From: Sanguinoderma infundibulare
Lineage: Eukaryota > Basidiomycota > Agaricomycetes > Polyporales > Polyporaceae
Assembly (NCBI GenBank): GCA_032821775.1
Contig: JAVLRN010000007.1
Span: 868,001-932,000, forward strand
DNA length: 64,000 bases
Direction: 5' to 3'
Shown here: piece after piece, positions 35,901 through 47,038 of the stretch
Position numbering within the stretch: position 1 is the first letter of the stretch
How the letters are laid out: every line of letters starts with the position of its first letter
Notes under the pieces: model-generated
The model's input: only the letters and a program-made list of their open reading frames with translations
Database searches by the model: none
What the model was told of the DNA's origin: nothing
Translations under genes and position numbers: made by a program

Positions 35901-36629
35901 GTCGACGCCAAGTACATGTTGGCGCCCGAGCTTGAGTCGCTGAAGGCCAAGCTCATAGAGGAGGTCAGGGGTGTTGGCCGCTCCGCCGCAACATCGCTTC
36001 AATGCATGGCCGACGCGCTTGCCGATGGTGGTACCGCCTCCCAAGAGGCTTCGGATCGGCTCCGGCAGGTGCTCAAGACAACACTTACTTCGTTCCAGCA
36101 TGCGGCCGGACGACTCAACGCGCATATCTCGCAAACTATGCACTCGGCATTCGAGGAGATTCCTGGTTGGATCCGGGACCTCGAGGGGCGCGTACGGGTC
36201 CTCGAGAGCCTCCATTCATCACCTCCCCATGATGCCGACATCCTTCCAACCAGCCCGCGGGCGTCGACATCAGCCCTCCCAATGCCCCCGCTCGGCGGCA
36301 CTTCATCCTTTTCGATTCCCGCCCGGAATCTGGCCCCGAGTGCCTCTCGAACCTCTGAAGTCGTGGAGGCCCTGCGCAGCCTCACGGAGCGTGTGGCGGC
36401 CCTCGAGACTTCACGAACAGATCAGTTCAATGCAAGCGTGGACGCACGGATTCGGGAGTTTTTGGGGCAGTTCAATCTCGGAGACCGTGCGCTTCGCCTG
36501 CTCGGAGATCCGGTGACGCAGTCCCATCTTGCATGGGGCTCCGGAACCCCAACTGGTGGGAAGGTGGTGCCAGACACCTGCAGCGGGACTGGATTTTTGT
36601 TTGGCATGTCTCATTCCTCAGACGCGTAG
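32960..36629 (+). CDS. KDZ-element cargo gene: Cys-cluster and coiled-coil protein, function unknown
   Basis: Starts MSTRGTTQKKQPPPAPTPEE at 32,960. Exon 1 runs to YVLPEEKVRWEWLLH at a GTACGT donor (about 34,034). Exon 2 opens with a Cys cluster, CKSCSTASRPCYLCPL then SCHACHKGRTKC (probably zinc-binding), followed by an acidic, Pro-rich region with DMDVDMADD. A third exon from about 35,231 reads TWWDLPWLTGDADRTRCARP and continues into a long helical region (GRLAKAFRHVPTIP, LEMLEVLQRLHSLYHEMWRR) ending at 36,629. The second intron junction is one or two bases uncertain. Predicted length about 1,100 residues. No named family; proteins of this layout recur in large basidiomycete transposons, so a role in transposition or DNA binding is a guess. 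Confidence 0.55.
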
Positions 36630-36732
36630 CTACCATGCATGTCCTATATCATCCAATCAAATCTGTTCTGCTCACACTCAACCTCAGAGATACACGTCGA
36701 TGCCATTGCTTTAGAGTCCATACAAAAAAAAC

Positions 36733-39700
36733 CTACGATTTCATCGATGCCGCCCCTCCCTTCTTGGATGCCCTCCGTGCTGCCCTCGGGGCAGGAGCCG
36801 CTGGCTCCGTAGCGGTCACTTTGGCCTCCGCGGCCCTTTGCTTACAGGTGCGGATGACCAGGTCGGAGCTGGCTGACGTCCGGGCCCGCTTGGTGTTCAT
36901 GTCCCGATCTCCAGACTCTGTCGGTGTACCGTCCACCGGAGCTTGCACTCCTCCGGTTGCAGCCACGCCATCTGTTGCAGAGCGGGGAACGCGAGAGGGG
37001 CCAGCATTTGTGGACCGCGTACGCTTGCGCGGGCCATTTCCCCGCTCCTTGCGACCTCCCGATGAGTTCCGCTCGTCGACGTTCTCCGGACTGTCCTCCA
37101 CGTCTCCCGGGTCCTTCTCTTGCCCATCCTCGAGATCCGGAGGCGCTCCGGTTGGCGAGGTATGCGTCCCCGTGGACGGTGGCCCCGTTTGCCCTGCGCT
37201 CGGGGCGGCGTCATTCGCCGGAGATGGGGCGGTGATCGGGACACCGTTCCCTTTCCCGGCGGCGGCTCGTTTCACCGGACGAGGCACCACAGCTCCCTGT
37301 TTCTTGCACACAGTGAGCAGTTCGCCCACGTTGGTAAAGCTCAGGTGAGTGCCCTGAAGGTAGTGGGGGATCTCGTCGGGGAGCAGTTCGCCGTCTTCAA
37401 TGAAGTGCGATACGTGGATATCTCGCAGGGCCATGCCCATGGCCAGACAGTACCGCTGACAGTCCTCGGTAGTCGATCCAGGCGGGATACCATCGGCGAG
37501 CCACTTCATGAGCTTTGCAGCCCCGTCCGGATCCTCATGAACGTCGACGGGCATGTGCGGGGTGGAAGTCGACCAGCTTGCCCATCGGAGCCCGTCAAGA
37601 GGCGGAACTACAACCGGAAGCTCAAGCTGTAGGGCACCATCGATTAGCACTCTATCAGCGGGCCGCGGGACATGGCCTACCTTGCCGCGGAGCCTGTCGA
37701 GCATGGCAAGATACTCTGCAAGGTTGCACAAACCTTGCAAGAACGCGAACCGGGCTGGCCCGCTGGCTCCGACGGAGGATGGGGAGAGATGCTTCGGGGT
37801 GTGAGCCACGTCGGTGTCCGAGATGGTTGTCGCCTTCGCCTTCCCTTTATTCGCGCGGGCGGCGTGCTTCGCAGAACGGCCAGCCAACGGCTCTTCGGCT
37901 TCATCATTGGGGAACTCACCACCAGAGCCCTCGTCGTCCATGCCACCAAACAGCTGCTCGAGCGCGTCCTCCTCCTCCTCTTCCTCGTCCTCGAAATCCC
38001 CGTCCAAATCGTCCGGGAATGTGAACTCCTCCCCCTCCTCCGTCTCCGTCTCCGTCTGCGTCCACTCCCCCTCCTCCTCCTCCTCCTCCTCCTCCTCCTC
38101 CTCCTCCTCCTCCTCCTCCTCCTCCTCCTCCTCCTCTTTCTTCTTCCGCCTGCCCTTCTTCTCGCTCGTTCCCTTGCCCTTCCCCTTCCCCTTCTTGGCC
38201 GGCGCCCTCCCCTTTCCGGCCTTCTGCCGGAGACTCTTAAGCGCACGATCAACCGAACCCCGTCTCTTCCGCATGGCTGTCGTTGGCGCGCCGAAAATAG
38301 GACGGCGAGAGGACGAAGACGAAGAGGGTTCACCAGCCATGCCGATAGTGTCCGCATCGGGAGAATCCAGGAAGGTCGGCGGGCGAACGGTGCGGCACTC
38401 ACGCCGAGGACGCCACTCTCCCGGGAGGCCATTATAGATCGCGTCGTGGAAGACGTCTTGGCCGTTTTCATGGGTGAGATACGCTTTGAAACGGAAGCGA
38501 ATCGCTGGTACCTCATCACCCCCTTCGACGGGATGTTCGAGGGCGTGGATGTGTTCGAACAATCCACGGAGGGGTGTGTCGTTCAGCTTTTCAGGGTCTG
38601 CCCACATAAACCCCTCCGGAAGCATTCCGTCGTCGAAGAACTGGTCTGGATAGGTGCGCATGCCAGCCCACGGGGCCCCCTGAACCTGGTGCCCGTTGGC
38701 GAAGCCTATTCACATGTTAATAGGGGTCCTCACCCACATACATACTGAGCACCAACCGTAATGGATCCTCATGTATTGACGAAGGATTGCCTGGCGCTCG
38801 GGGTGCGTGAGCGCTCTGTCCTTCTCCACTGGGTGGTTGAGGGGAAGGATCGGGGTACCGTCGTCGTATAGGGAAAACGCAAAGGGAGCGGGAGGCGCAC
38901 GCCGTGTAGCCTTGACGGCCTCCAGGTTCTCTGTGGGGGCAGACTCGGGGTACAAGACGGTGGAGAAGAAGTTCCAGAACTTCCGGCGGACGTTCACATC
39001 CCACTCGTCTATCTCTCGGAAACGAGGGAAGGTTTTGTCCCTCTCCGCGAACAACTGCGACGAGTCGTAGCTGCAATGATCACACAATTGGGATTCAACC
39101 ACCCGTGTACGCATTGGTAGTACTAAACGCGTGACGTACATGACCGCGTTGATTTGCTTGTTCTCATTTGGGAAAACACCGTACATGAATAAGGGCATCC
39201 CGAATTCCCGCCAGAAGAGCATGGAGATCTTCCGCATCCACGCCCCCGCACGCTTCCGAGCTTGTCTATCAAGACCAGGCATGAGTACAGCAGAACGTAC
39301 AGTAGACATGCATCACGCACTGAGGCTTGTTGGTATCCTTTGGACCTTCCTCATTCCACGTCCTCGCCAGCTCGACCCACTCACGCTGCTCGTCCTCCGG
39401 CATAGCCTCCCAAAGCCTCTTGCACGTCGCGTTCCACGTCGCCAGGTAGTCTTTGTCCTTCTTGCTTTTTTCTGGAGGCATCGCCGCCTTGATGGTATGT
39501 TGATTCCGCCGGCTCCAAACCCGTTCGCCATTGGTCATGCGCCCGGGATTGACAGGCCCCCGTGACGATTTTTTTTTGGCGGTGTTGTTTCCGAACCAAG
39601 TCCCAACTTTCTACAGCGTGCGTTAACAGGGAAGCTGTTGGCCTCCGATAAACAGGCCACATACTTTGCTTAGAAGGCTGACCGCCAACGGGGTCTCCTG

Positions 39701-39844
39701 CTCGCCGCGTTTCTTGATCATCCACTTCGCGATTGCCTCGCGGAACGCCGTCTTGTTTTTGGCACTCGTCCTTCGATACTCTGCGTGACGAGCCTCGAGC
39801 ATGGCTTCGTCCTCCTCGGTGAAATCATCAACGTTGGTGGTCAT
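36733..39844 (-). CDS. KDZ-element cargo gene with long acidic tract, function unknown
   Basis: Starts MTTNVDDFTEEDEAMLEARH at 39,844. Exons then encode a basic helical region, KDKDYLATWNATCKRLWEAM followed by PEDEQREWVELARTWNEE (weakly HMG-box-like), MLFWREFGMPLFMYGVFPNE, RKFWNFFSTVLYPESAP, and PDQFFDDGMLPEGFMWADPE. The last exon (from about 38,680) has Lys/Gly-rich and Glu-rich tracts, ALRDIHVSHFIEDGELLPDE, and a basic Ala-rich end (APAPRAARRASKKGG) at 36,733. Predicted length over 900 residues. The mixture of charged tracts suggests a nuclear nucleic-acid or chromatin-associated protein; nothing in it identifies an activity. Confidence 0.55.
38070..38136. repeat. CTC/TCC trinucleotide microsatellite
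   Basis: About 22 uninterrupted CTC units that encode a poly-Glu tract in the minus-strand cargo gene. Length variation here would change the protein without shifting frame. Confidence 0.95.
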
Positions 39845-40302
39845 GCTGCCGGCAGATGGTGGGGACACAGGGAGCCAAACAGGAAAAACCGGAAGTGAGG
39901 AGAGAGCGGCGACCAGCAGATAGCAACCCGGTAAAGAGCTAGAGGCAAACGCCGCCGCAGGGCCACAGTGAGGAGCACAGTGAGAGAGCGAAGGGGACAT
40001 AGGCTCCAAGTGATTTCTTCTGCGGAGCTCACCGGGCGGAGAGCAAATGGTAGGCACAATTTTCATTCGGCCGCGACCACGAGTCCGCCTGCGGGTTGAG
40101 TACAAGATGACCGACCGGCCGCACGGCAGATGTAACCACAAACCTCCCGGACCGCTCCGTCCGATGAGCGCCAAAGGCTGTGCACGATCGAAACACACCG
40201 GTGCGCCCCCGCTGGTCTCGCTTCTAACCTCCCCGCCGCACCCTCTCTGTTTCCTGCTTCTCTCTGGGTGCCGGGACCGACCTCGCATTGGAATTGTCGA
40301 CG
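39845..40302. promoter_or_regulatory. Divergent promoter region of the KDZ element
   Basis: The 458-bp gap separates the start of the minus-strand acidic cargo gene from the start of the plus-strand dioxygenase. Both ATGs face away from it, so it must carry both promoters. No TATA box stands out. Confidence 0.5.
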
Positions 40303-41618
40303 ATGGACGATGCAGGGCCGTCGGGCCTGCTTCCACCCTTGTTTCAGCGTCGGGCACATGTGGCGCAATACATTCTTGCGCTATTCCATTTCCATCGCAA
40401 CCGGGCGATGTCCGACAAGTCGGTCGGCTGGTCTCGCCCCACACCGCCACCCATATCTTTCGCGCTAATGGAAGAATCCGATGCTATCGCTCGAACGCTG
40501 GCCCGCGCTGCCGAGAATAAATGTGAAGATTTTTGCATACCTTGGAGGGCTTGTTGCTGATTTTATTCAGATGCAGTGACGTGGACGGCGGAGGAATACG
40601 CCATGGCCCTCCCGAAGAAAGCCTTGCTCGGAGAGGAGAGGGAGAACGAGCTGCTGCAACGCTTTCCCCCCTTGATCCCATCTGAACAAGTTATCGGACG
40701 CACAGATTCCCTTCCGGTGGTGCCAGATCCCGCCCTCTTTACCGACAGTAAAGGGAATATTCTAGCGTGGTCCCTGCCCGGAATCATTTCCCGATCGCGT
40801 CAGGTACGGGTACCCTGATATGACAAGAGCTCCGCTTGATTACAAGTCCCGTAGGACATCATTCTTCGGGCCACAGAGTATCTCAAGCCTTGTCTCCAGG
40901 CCAAGAAGATGCCCGAAGATGATGCGCCCACAAAGAACTGGCGGAACTCTGACCGGTTCGTGTCCAAGACGCCCGAGTGGGGTGAAGGGACGTTATTGCT
41001 CTTTCCGGCAGGATTTCAGCAAGGTCATACGGTATGACACGCGACTCCGGTTGATTGTCGCGTGTCTGATCTCTTCTGAAACAGGGTAAACACTTTGAGC
41101 CCATGCCTTTGAAGAACTGTGAGACTGATCAGTGCCGCGAGTGGATGGCCGCTTTGGAAGAGTCTAGCGGCTTGCTCGATGGGATTCTCGCGGTAATGCA
41201 CCCTCGGCTGTACATTGCGGCGCAGGCACTTATTTCCAAAGTCCTCGTTCATGGTGGTCGATCCGGTGCAGCTATGGCTCACTGGCCATCATTGTACAAC
41301 TCCGTCCATCTCCTTGTCAACCGTTCGACTCTGCGTCATCGCGACGTCGGCGCATTGCCCGGTTGGTTGGACATGCTTCTGACATTGGGGGATTATGACC
41401 AGCGAGGGGTACTGGAGCTCCGAACGTTCGGAGTGTGCGTGCCATATGATAGTGGGACGGTATGCATGCTATCATCTCGGGTCGTGCAGCACGGTGTTCC
41501 CACTGTCCCCGGTGACAGGATTTGCTATGCATTCTACATGGTTGCGCATGTTCATGCATGGTTTGATATACCTGATCCGGGCATGGTGCAATTGGATGAT
41601 GTACATCGTATCGCATAG
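40303..41618 (+). CDS. TET/JBP-family 2OG-Fe(II) dioxygenase, KDZ-associated
   Basis: Four exons: 40,303 to about 40,521 (MDDAGPSGLLPPLFQRRAHV); about 40,571-40,803 (WTAEEYAMALPKKALLGEER, PDPALFTDSKGNILAWSLPG); about 40,854-41,029 (IILRATEYLKPCLQAKKMPE); and 41,086-41,618. The last exon holds the double-stranded beta-helix core: NRSTLRHRDVGALPG with the HxD iron ligands (codons at 41,337-41,345), LTLGDYDQRGVLELRTFGV, CVPYDSGTVCMLSSRVVQHG with the distal iron-ligand His (41,490), and GDRICYAFYM with the Arg expected to bind 2-oxoglutarate. This pattern is that of the fungal TET/JBP group, whose studied members oxidise 5-methylcytosine in DNA. All ligand residues are present and the frame is intact. 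An alternative splice after FYM would replace the last 20 or so codons. The KDZ transposase starts 92 bp downstream on the same strand. Confidence 0.8.
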
Positions 41619-41710
41619 AATCTACAGCCGCCCAGATTGTTTGATTACATCCAACGTCGGTGTGCCTCTCCTCAACGCCACCAACCTCTCCACTGACATC
41701 AACATTGGAG

Positions 41711-44700
41711 ATGTCCAGACGTCGGTTTGAGGTAGTGGAGCCATACGAGGAACTTACCGTTCATGTACGCCACTCTTCCCGCCGCGGAGAGCGGGTGATC
41801 ACCAAGAAGGCCCGCCTCGAACTGCCCAGAGTTTTGCAACACGGGGAAGCCTCGTCCGAGCCAGCAGCCCAGCCAGGACAGACTACCGAAGGACAGAGGG
41901 CGGAACCACATGCGCATCCATCGCAACAGGCGATTTGGTTGCCTGAGGTTGGCGATGGCCAGCAACTCGGGTTTGAAGAGATTACCTTCGAACCACAACG
42001 ATGGAAGGGCAAGGTAAGTGGAACACTATGTGCCCCACGCCCGCCTGAACTCAGGCCTATTTCTTAAACGGTATTGTAGTCTCAAAATGACTTCCAGCGC
42101 AAATTCCTGGCAGTCAGGGACGAATATATGCACCGGACGATCTCTCTGGAAGCCCTGCCTTTGGACGGCATTGGAACGTGCGGCCATCCAGCGATATGGC
42201 ACTGTATGACATGTCATGGCAAGCCGACGTTCTGCGCGGTCTGCTGCCATCATCGCCATCTGGACCAGCCTTTGCACCGGGTCGAATACTGGCAGGGTGC
42301 CTACTTTCAAACCGGCTGGCTCCGTCAGCTCGGCATACAGATTCACGCAGGCCATGGTGGTCAACCCTGCCCATACCTAGCAACATATCCCCTTGCTGCC
42401 CACGACCCCCCCCTGAGACGCATGCCGGAGGCTCCGGAGCTCGACGAGGAAGGAGAGCAACTGCCATTCCTTATCGAGGACAACCTTTCCGACGTAGACG
42501 ATGAAGATGGTGACCTGTACTTTGATCCGGATGATGAGACCTCTGCGCATGACACTTCCGACCTACCGTCGTTCGAACATTGCGAGCCACCACTCGGAGC
42601 CACCGTGGCTCAGGCCGCAATGTATAGCGGGGACCGTATGATGGTCGTTGTCGACGCGGACGGCATTCACGAAATATCAGTAACGTTCTGTGCGTGTCCG
42701 AATGCTCCGCGCGAGGACCTGCAGCTTCTGGACCTCGGCTACTATCCCGCGTCCACCATCCGGCCTCGCACAATGTTCTCGCAGAAACTCTTAGACGACT
42801 TTCTTCTGGCCAACAAAGAGTGCAAGACTCCGGCGCGGAACTATTACAACAAATTGCGAAGGACAACCAACCCTGCATTTCCGCATTTGGTACCGGTGGG
42901 TCAACATTGATTAAGGCTTCCGGAGACCGCGAGATTCATACCGGAGCCACAGGATCGATACAAGGAGCTGCTCCGAACGTCCAGACAATGGCGGAATCTC
43001 CGCCTTCGCCGCGATGCGGGATTCGGTCACCGCTCAGACCCCGTGGGCCCCGGAGACCTCGCGGTGCGATGCCCCGTATGTGCGCAACCGGACATCAATC
43101 TACCGGAGGGTTGGGAGAGTGACCCGGAACAGTAAGTAGTTAGGTTCTTAGCGTACAAGCATTTGCTATACACCTCCGAGCGCACTAGGTTCAAGTACAT
43201 GCGGTCGGTGGTTCTTGATGGCAACTTCAGCGCGCAACACCGTCACATGCGACGTCTGGAGGACGACGTCCCACTGGCGGATGGACATGGCTTCATGGTA
43301 GAAGACGCCCCATACAAGGAACATCTGAAGACAGCAGCCGAGTTTGCCGAGGTGCGGTATACGACGTAAGGCTCCGGAGGGCATAGCTCACAATAGACAG
43401 TAGAAGATCACATGCAACGACCATCGTGCGGTCCTCAATGCGTCGGTCAGGCGGGCCAAGCTGGAAGCCACTGGTATCGGGGCTGCCGCATGCTCCCGGC
43501 ACAGTTTCTTTGCTCCGCACGCATGTGTGGACTTCCAACTAGGTGAAAGGTAGGTTCGCATCCGAACCCATGGTGGAAGGTGGCCAAACTCACTCCCGTT
43601 CACAAAGACAGAGAAACATGGACTACATTCTGCACTGGATATTCGCCAACCTCAATGGCCTAACATGCGTACTCGTGATCTACGATGTCATGTGCCAATA
43701 CTTCATTCATCTCCTCGACCGGTTCCGTGAAAGCCCCGGCCTGCGAATGCCTCTTGGCTTGAACATCTTGCGGGGCATTGGTCAGTTTCACGTACATGGT
43801 CATGTCCCACGATGCTTTCCACAATTCTCCTGCAACTTCATCTCCGGAGCCGGAGTACAGGATGGGGAAATTCTCGAAACCCTCTGGAATAAAATCAATG
43901 CAATCGCTGACTCCACTTGGGGGATGTCGTCAGCACACCGGAGGGAGGTTATCGACGACACGATGAATGATTCAAACTGGATGAAACTAACGCGAATAAG
44001 TACGCAAATCAACCAAGAAGTCGTGCCGGTCACTGATTACATACAATGACAGCGAGTACGCTCATACGGAAGTGGCGGCAGGCTTGCAAGGAATGGCAGC
44101 CAGTCGTGGATGCGTTCAACAGGTTGTGCGAGGCGAGTGGGCCCACACAATGCGAGGAGTGGAGACAGGAAGCAGTTGCGGCCGATGAGGCTCGAACAGA
44201 AGATCCCAGTGCAATGGACATATATGATGTGACGAAGCAGCCCCGTGAGTCACCCTTGCGTTGTACTCACCGTAGAATACTGACCGGTAAATCAGTACCC
44301 AGCCGGAAGGACAAGGAACTTGCACTCACCCAGGAGGAGACAGGGGCAGACGAGTCAATGGTGGGTGCGGCCTCGTGGATCTCTGCGGGAATCCGTCTGG
44401 AAGAATGGAAGTGAGTGCCTCACTATCCTAGGAGCAGCATAGAACTGACGGCAACGGTTGGGATAGGATTGGGATTGCGTATACTGCGCGCGCCATGATG
44501 GCTACCTCCGGTACCAATGCACGATTGAGCCTGGAGACTCACCGGCAGAAACTCGCCACGGGGATTAAGGCCTTCCACAAAGCGTCAGACAAGCATCTGA
44601 ACATTTCCATCAGCGCAAATGATGTCCCTGTGACGGCTGATGTGACTGAGTTCGGCGAGCAATGGGACGACGAAGAAGTGCGCCAAGCACGGGCAAGGTC

Positions 44701-45396
44701 CGGGGATATCGAAGACTTGCTTCAGCCGGAACATCAGCTGATCGCCCTTCCGTCCACGCTGGGCTACCCCTACCTCAAGCAGCGGGGGCTACTGTCGCTG
44801 GCGGAGACGGAGCGGGAGCTCCGAGAAGGTCAACTCAATGACTGCCTCCAGGGCATCCGGACGGAAATTGGATACAAGTCCCTTATTTATCGGAAGAAAG
44901 TGCGGAAGGCAACCGCGTACCGCAAGAAGCTCCGAAGTTTCGACGAACTCAGGGTGACCGACGAGAGCCTGATGAAGCACGTACGAGTCTACGCCCACGC
45001 CTGCAAATGCTTACAACGTCTATTCGACACGGACCCGGAGAATCGCGAGGATGCGCAGCTCCGGGAAAGGCTGACAGATAGATACAAGGAGATCAAACGC
45101 GAGGACCTGCGCACCAGCACCACGGTCCTCGAGCAGTTTACGCAGGGCCTCCGGGATGTCCACGCCTCTTGGATATGGCAAGTAGAGGACTCCGATGAAA
45201 CTGATGGGCCGGGATGGCTTCACAAGTGTGAGTGAAATGCCTCCGGTGGAGTACGTGTGCGTGCGGACTAACCACTTCTATTTTACGAATAGTCCGTCGC
45301 ATGCTCTGGCTCCGGGCATACTCCAGAAAGTGCCGTTGGGAAGAGGAGATCAAGCTGGTTCCTTTCGAGATGGAAAGTACCGTCCGGTCTTTCTAG
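41711..45396 (+). CDS. KDZ (Kyakuja-Dileera-Zisupton) transposase with CxC2-type zinc cluster
   Basis: About nine exons; exon 1 is 41,711-42,013 and exon 2 begins at 42,080. The N-terminal part has the Cys/His cluster CGHPAIWHCMTCHGKPTFCA followed by VCCHHRHLDQPLHRVEYWQG, then LRQLGIQIHAGHGG (CxC2-like cluster typical of KDZ transposases). Next come FCACPNAPREDLQLLDLGYY, PASTIRPRTMFSQKLLDDFL, DRYKELLRTSRQWRNL, CPVCAQPDINLPEGWE, FKYMRSVVLDGNFSAQHRH, ITCNDHRAVLNAS, ATGIGAAACSRHSFF, LVIYDVMCQYF, QFHVHGH and GAGVQDGEILETLWNKIN. The Asp of LDGNF, the Asp of IYDVMC and a Glu of DGEILE are candidate catalytic acids of the RNase-H fold. It should cut and join the element's ends in the nucleus. Every intron keeps frame. 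A TAG at 45,394-45,396 ends the frame where related proteins usually continue, and a further 50 codons stay open after it. Confidence 0.85.
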
Positions 45397-45677
45397 ACGG
45401 CCTCGGAGCGTTGGAAAACTTGGGCGGAGGCAAGCAAGACTAGGGGGCATCGAGCATTTGCTTTGCGGCAAGTCTCCTTGTGGAAGGGACTCCGTGAGCA
45501 CGCAACGGCGGCATTTGCGGCGGCGCAAGGGAGAGATCAACCATACTAAGCGCCCATAGCTCTTATCTGATTGCCACTGTAATATTTGGATGCCGGTGTC
45601 GTTCTCTTCCATTGTGCCATCAACCGTCGTGCTAGTTATTTGCTGGAGCATCTTCCCGGCCGGGTACAGTCGTGACT

Positions 45678-46413
45678 ATGAACACGACACAACCACCATT
45701 GCAAGCGTCTACCACCCTGTGGGGGTGTCGAGCGGAGATTCTGCTTACGTTGGGACGCATCCGGAAGGCACTGGTAGCCTTTCCTTCCTCTCCGGAGGAG
45801 ATAACGCTGAGGCGATGGAACCATGGAATTGCCCGGGAACTCGTGAGTCTGACTTTGGCCGGGAGGGCATGAGTTTGCTGATGTATCGTGTTGCCAGTGG
45901 AGCACGATACATGCGACAGGAGTCGAGGCCGCCGTGGTGTTCGACGAGAACAAATCGAATCGCGGTTCTCAGTCTGTTCAGCTGCCCGCACCACTGCAAG
46001 CCCTCCTTTCCGGCGTGACGTGGACGGACGGCCGGATGTCGTTTGATATCACGCAGTTAGACCGAGAGTCCTACCTCCGGATGACCGCAGGCCTGGACAA
46101 TGTCGCCGGAGATGTTGAACATGAATGGGGCTTCGCGCAGTGGTGGCTCTGGGATGAACGTGGGGCCCCGAGGGGACGCCCGAGCTGGTGGAGGGATCCC
46201 GAGAAGTTTGTGGTAAGAAATTGTGTTTGAGAGAGACGGGGCGCTAACTCCTGCTTCCAGGCTGCTCCGATCCCGATGTTCGAGCAAGATCTAAATGACT
46301 GGAAAATGGGCATGGAACGTGTGAGCAACGGGATCATGAGGACTATCGACCAAAAGGAACAGTGGATGAACGCACTTACGAGCCAGATGGCCGAACTCGG
46401 AGAGGACAAGTAG
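45678..46413 (+). CDS. Small KDZ-element cargo gene, function unknown
   Basis: Three exons splice cleanly: 45,678-45,842 (MNTTQPPLQASTTLWGCRAE to RWNHGIAREL), about 45,900-46,212 (WSTIHATGVEAAVVFDENKS, SFDITQLDRESYLRMTAGLD, WWLWDERGAPRGRPSWW) and about 46,261-46,413 (PIPMFEQDLNDWKMGMERVS to MAELGEDK). Protein of about 210 residues, Trp-rich in the middle with an amphipathic C-terminal helix. No family recognised. It follows the transposase on the same strand and may be co-expressed with it. Confidence 0.55.
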
Positions 46414-46499
46414 AGGTTTCGGAGTCGAAATGGGCATATGGGATAACCATAGAATAAGTCCATCAGATGTGTTTGTAATTTTGCAGAGACTCCGGAGCT

Positions 46500-46740
46500 T
46501 GAAGAAACTGTTGCGAAGGTGTTGCCAGGACTGCAGCGCGGCCGGACGGCGGATGTGTGCATGTATGGCACGCGGCCGGGCACTCTGGGATAGGATGTGC
46601 CCACTCGGGAGGAAATGTCAACTAACATCGATCCATGCTCATGCCCGCTACCCGGCCAAGCGATATTCATGGTTGTACATACCACCATGCTCTCGAGGCG
46701 TGTTTACCCATTTAATGATATGATTGCAACCGTGGGGGCG
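46500..46740 (+). repeat. Internal fragment of the terminal arm
   Basis: Contains GTGCCCACTCGGGAGGAAAT, GTCAACTAACATCGATCCATG, CTCATGCCCGCTACCC, AGCGATATTCATGGTTGTAC and CATTTAATGATATG, matching the block just upstream of the tRNA-like module in both arms, in left-arm orientation. The cargo at 47.0-49.3 kb therefore sits between two arm-derived sequences. Confidence 0.75.
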
Positions 46741-47038
46741 CGTACGTCCTTGCCGAATGCGCGCGCACGTATTGTGCGTTGCGCTGGGATTTGGTTTCTT
46801 TTATTTTCGGCATCAGCTCGTGTTTTGGATTCAGTTTTGTTCCGTACGGAACCCTCGCTGTTCGTCTTTCAGCGGGGGGGATGCAGACTTCACTCAGTGT
46901 TTCTTTCGACTTAATTGACGCGGGTTGAATCTCACTGCAAGACGGGGTTCGACTGGCTACGCAATTCGACAAGAAAAACGTTCGGTCCACGACCTTTTAC
47001 CTCGCGCATCCTTTGCGCGAGTCTTCCCGCGACGCTCC

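Noticed and set aside
37672..38748. Long plus-strand frame of 358 codons with a poly-Leu run
   Set aside because: It is the complement of the Glu-tract gene; the Leu run is the microsatellite read backwards, and there is no membrane-protein family match.
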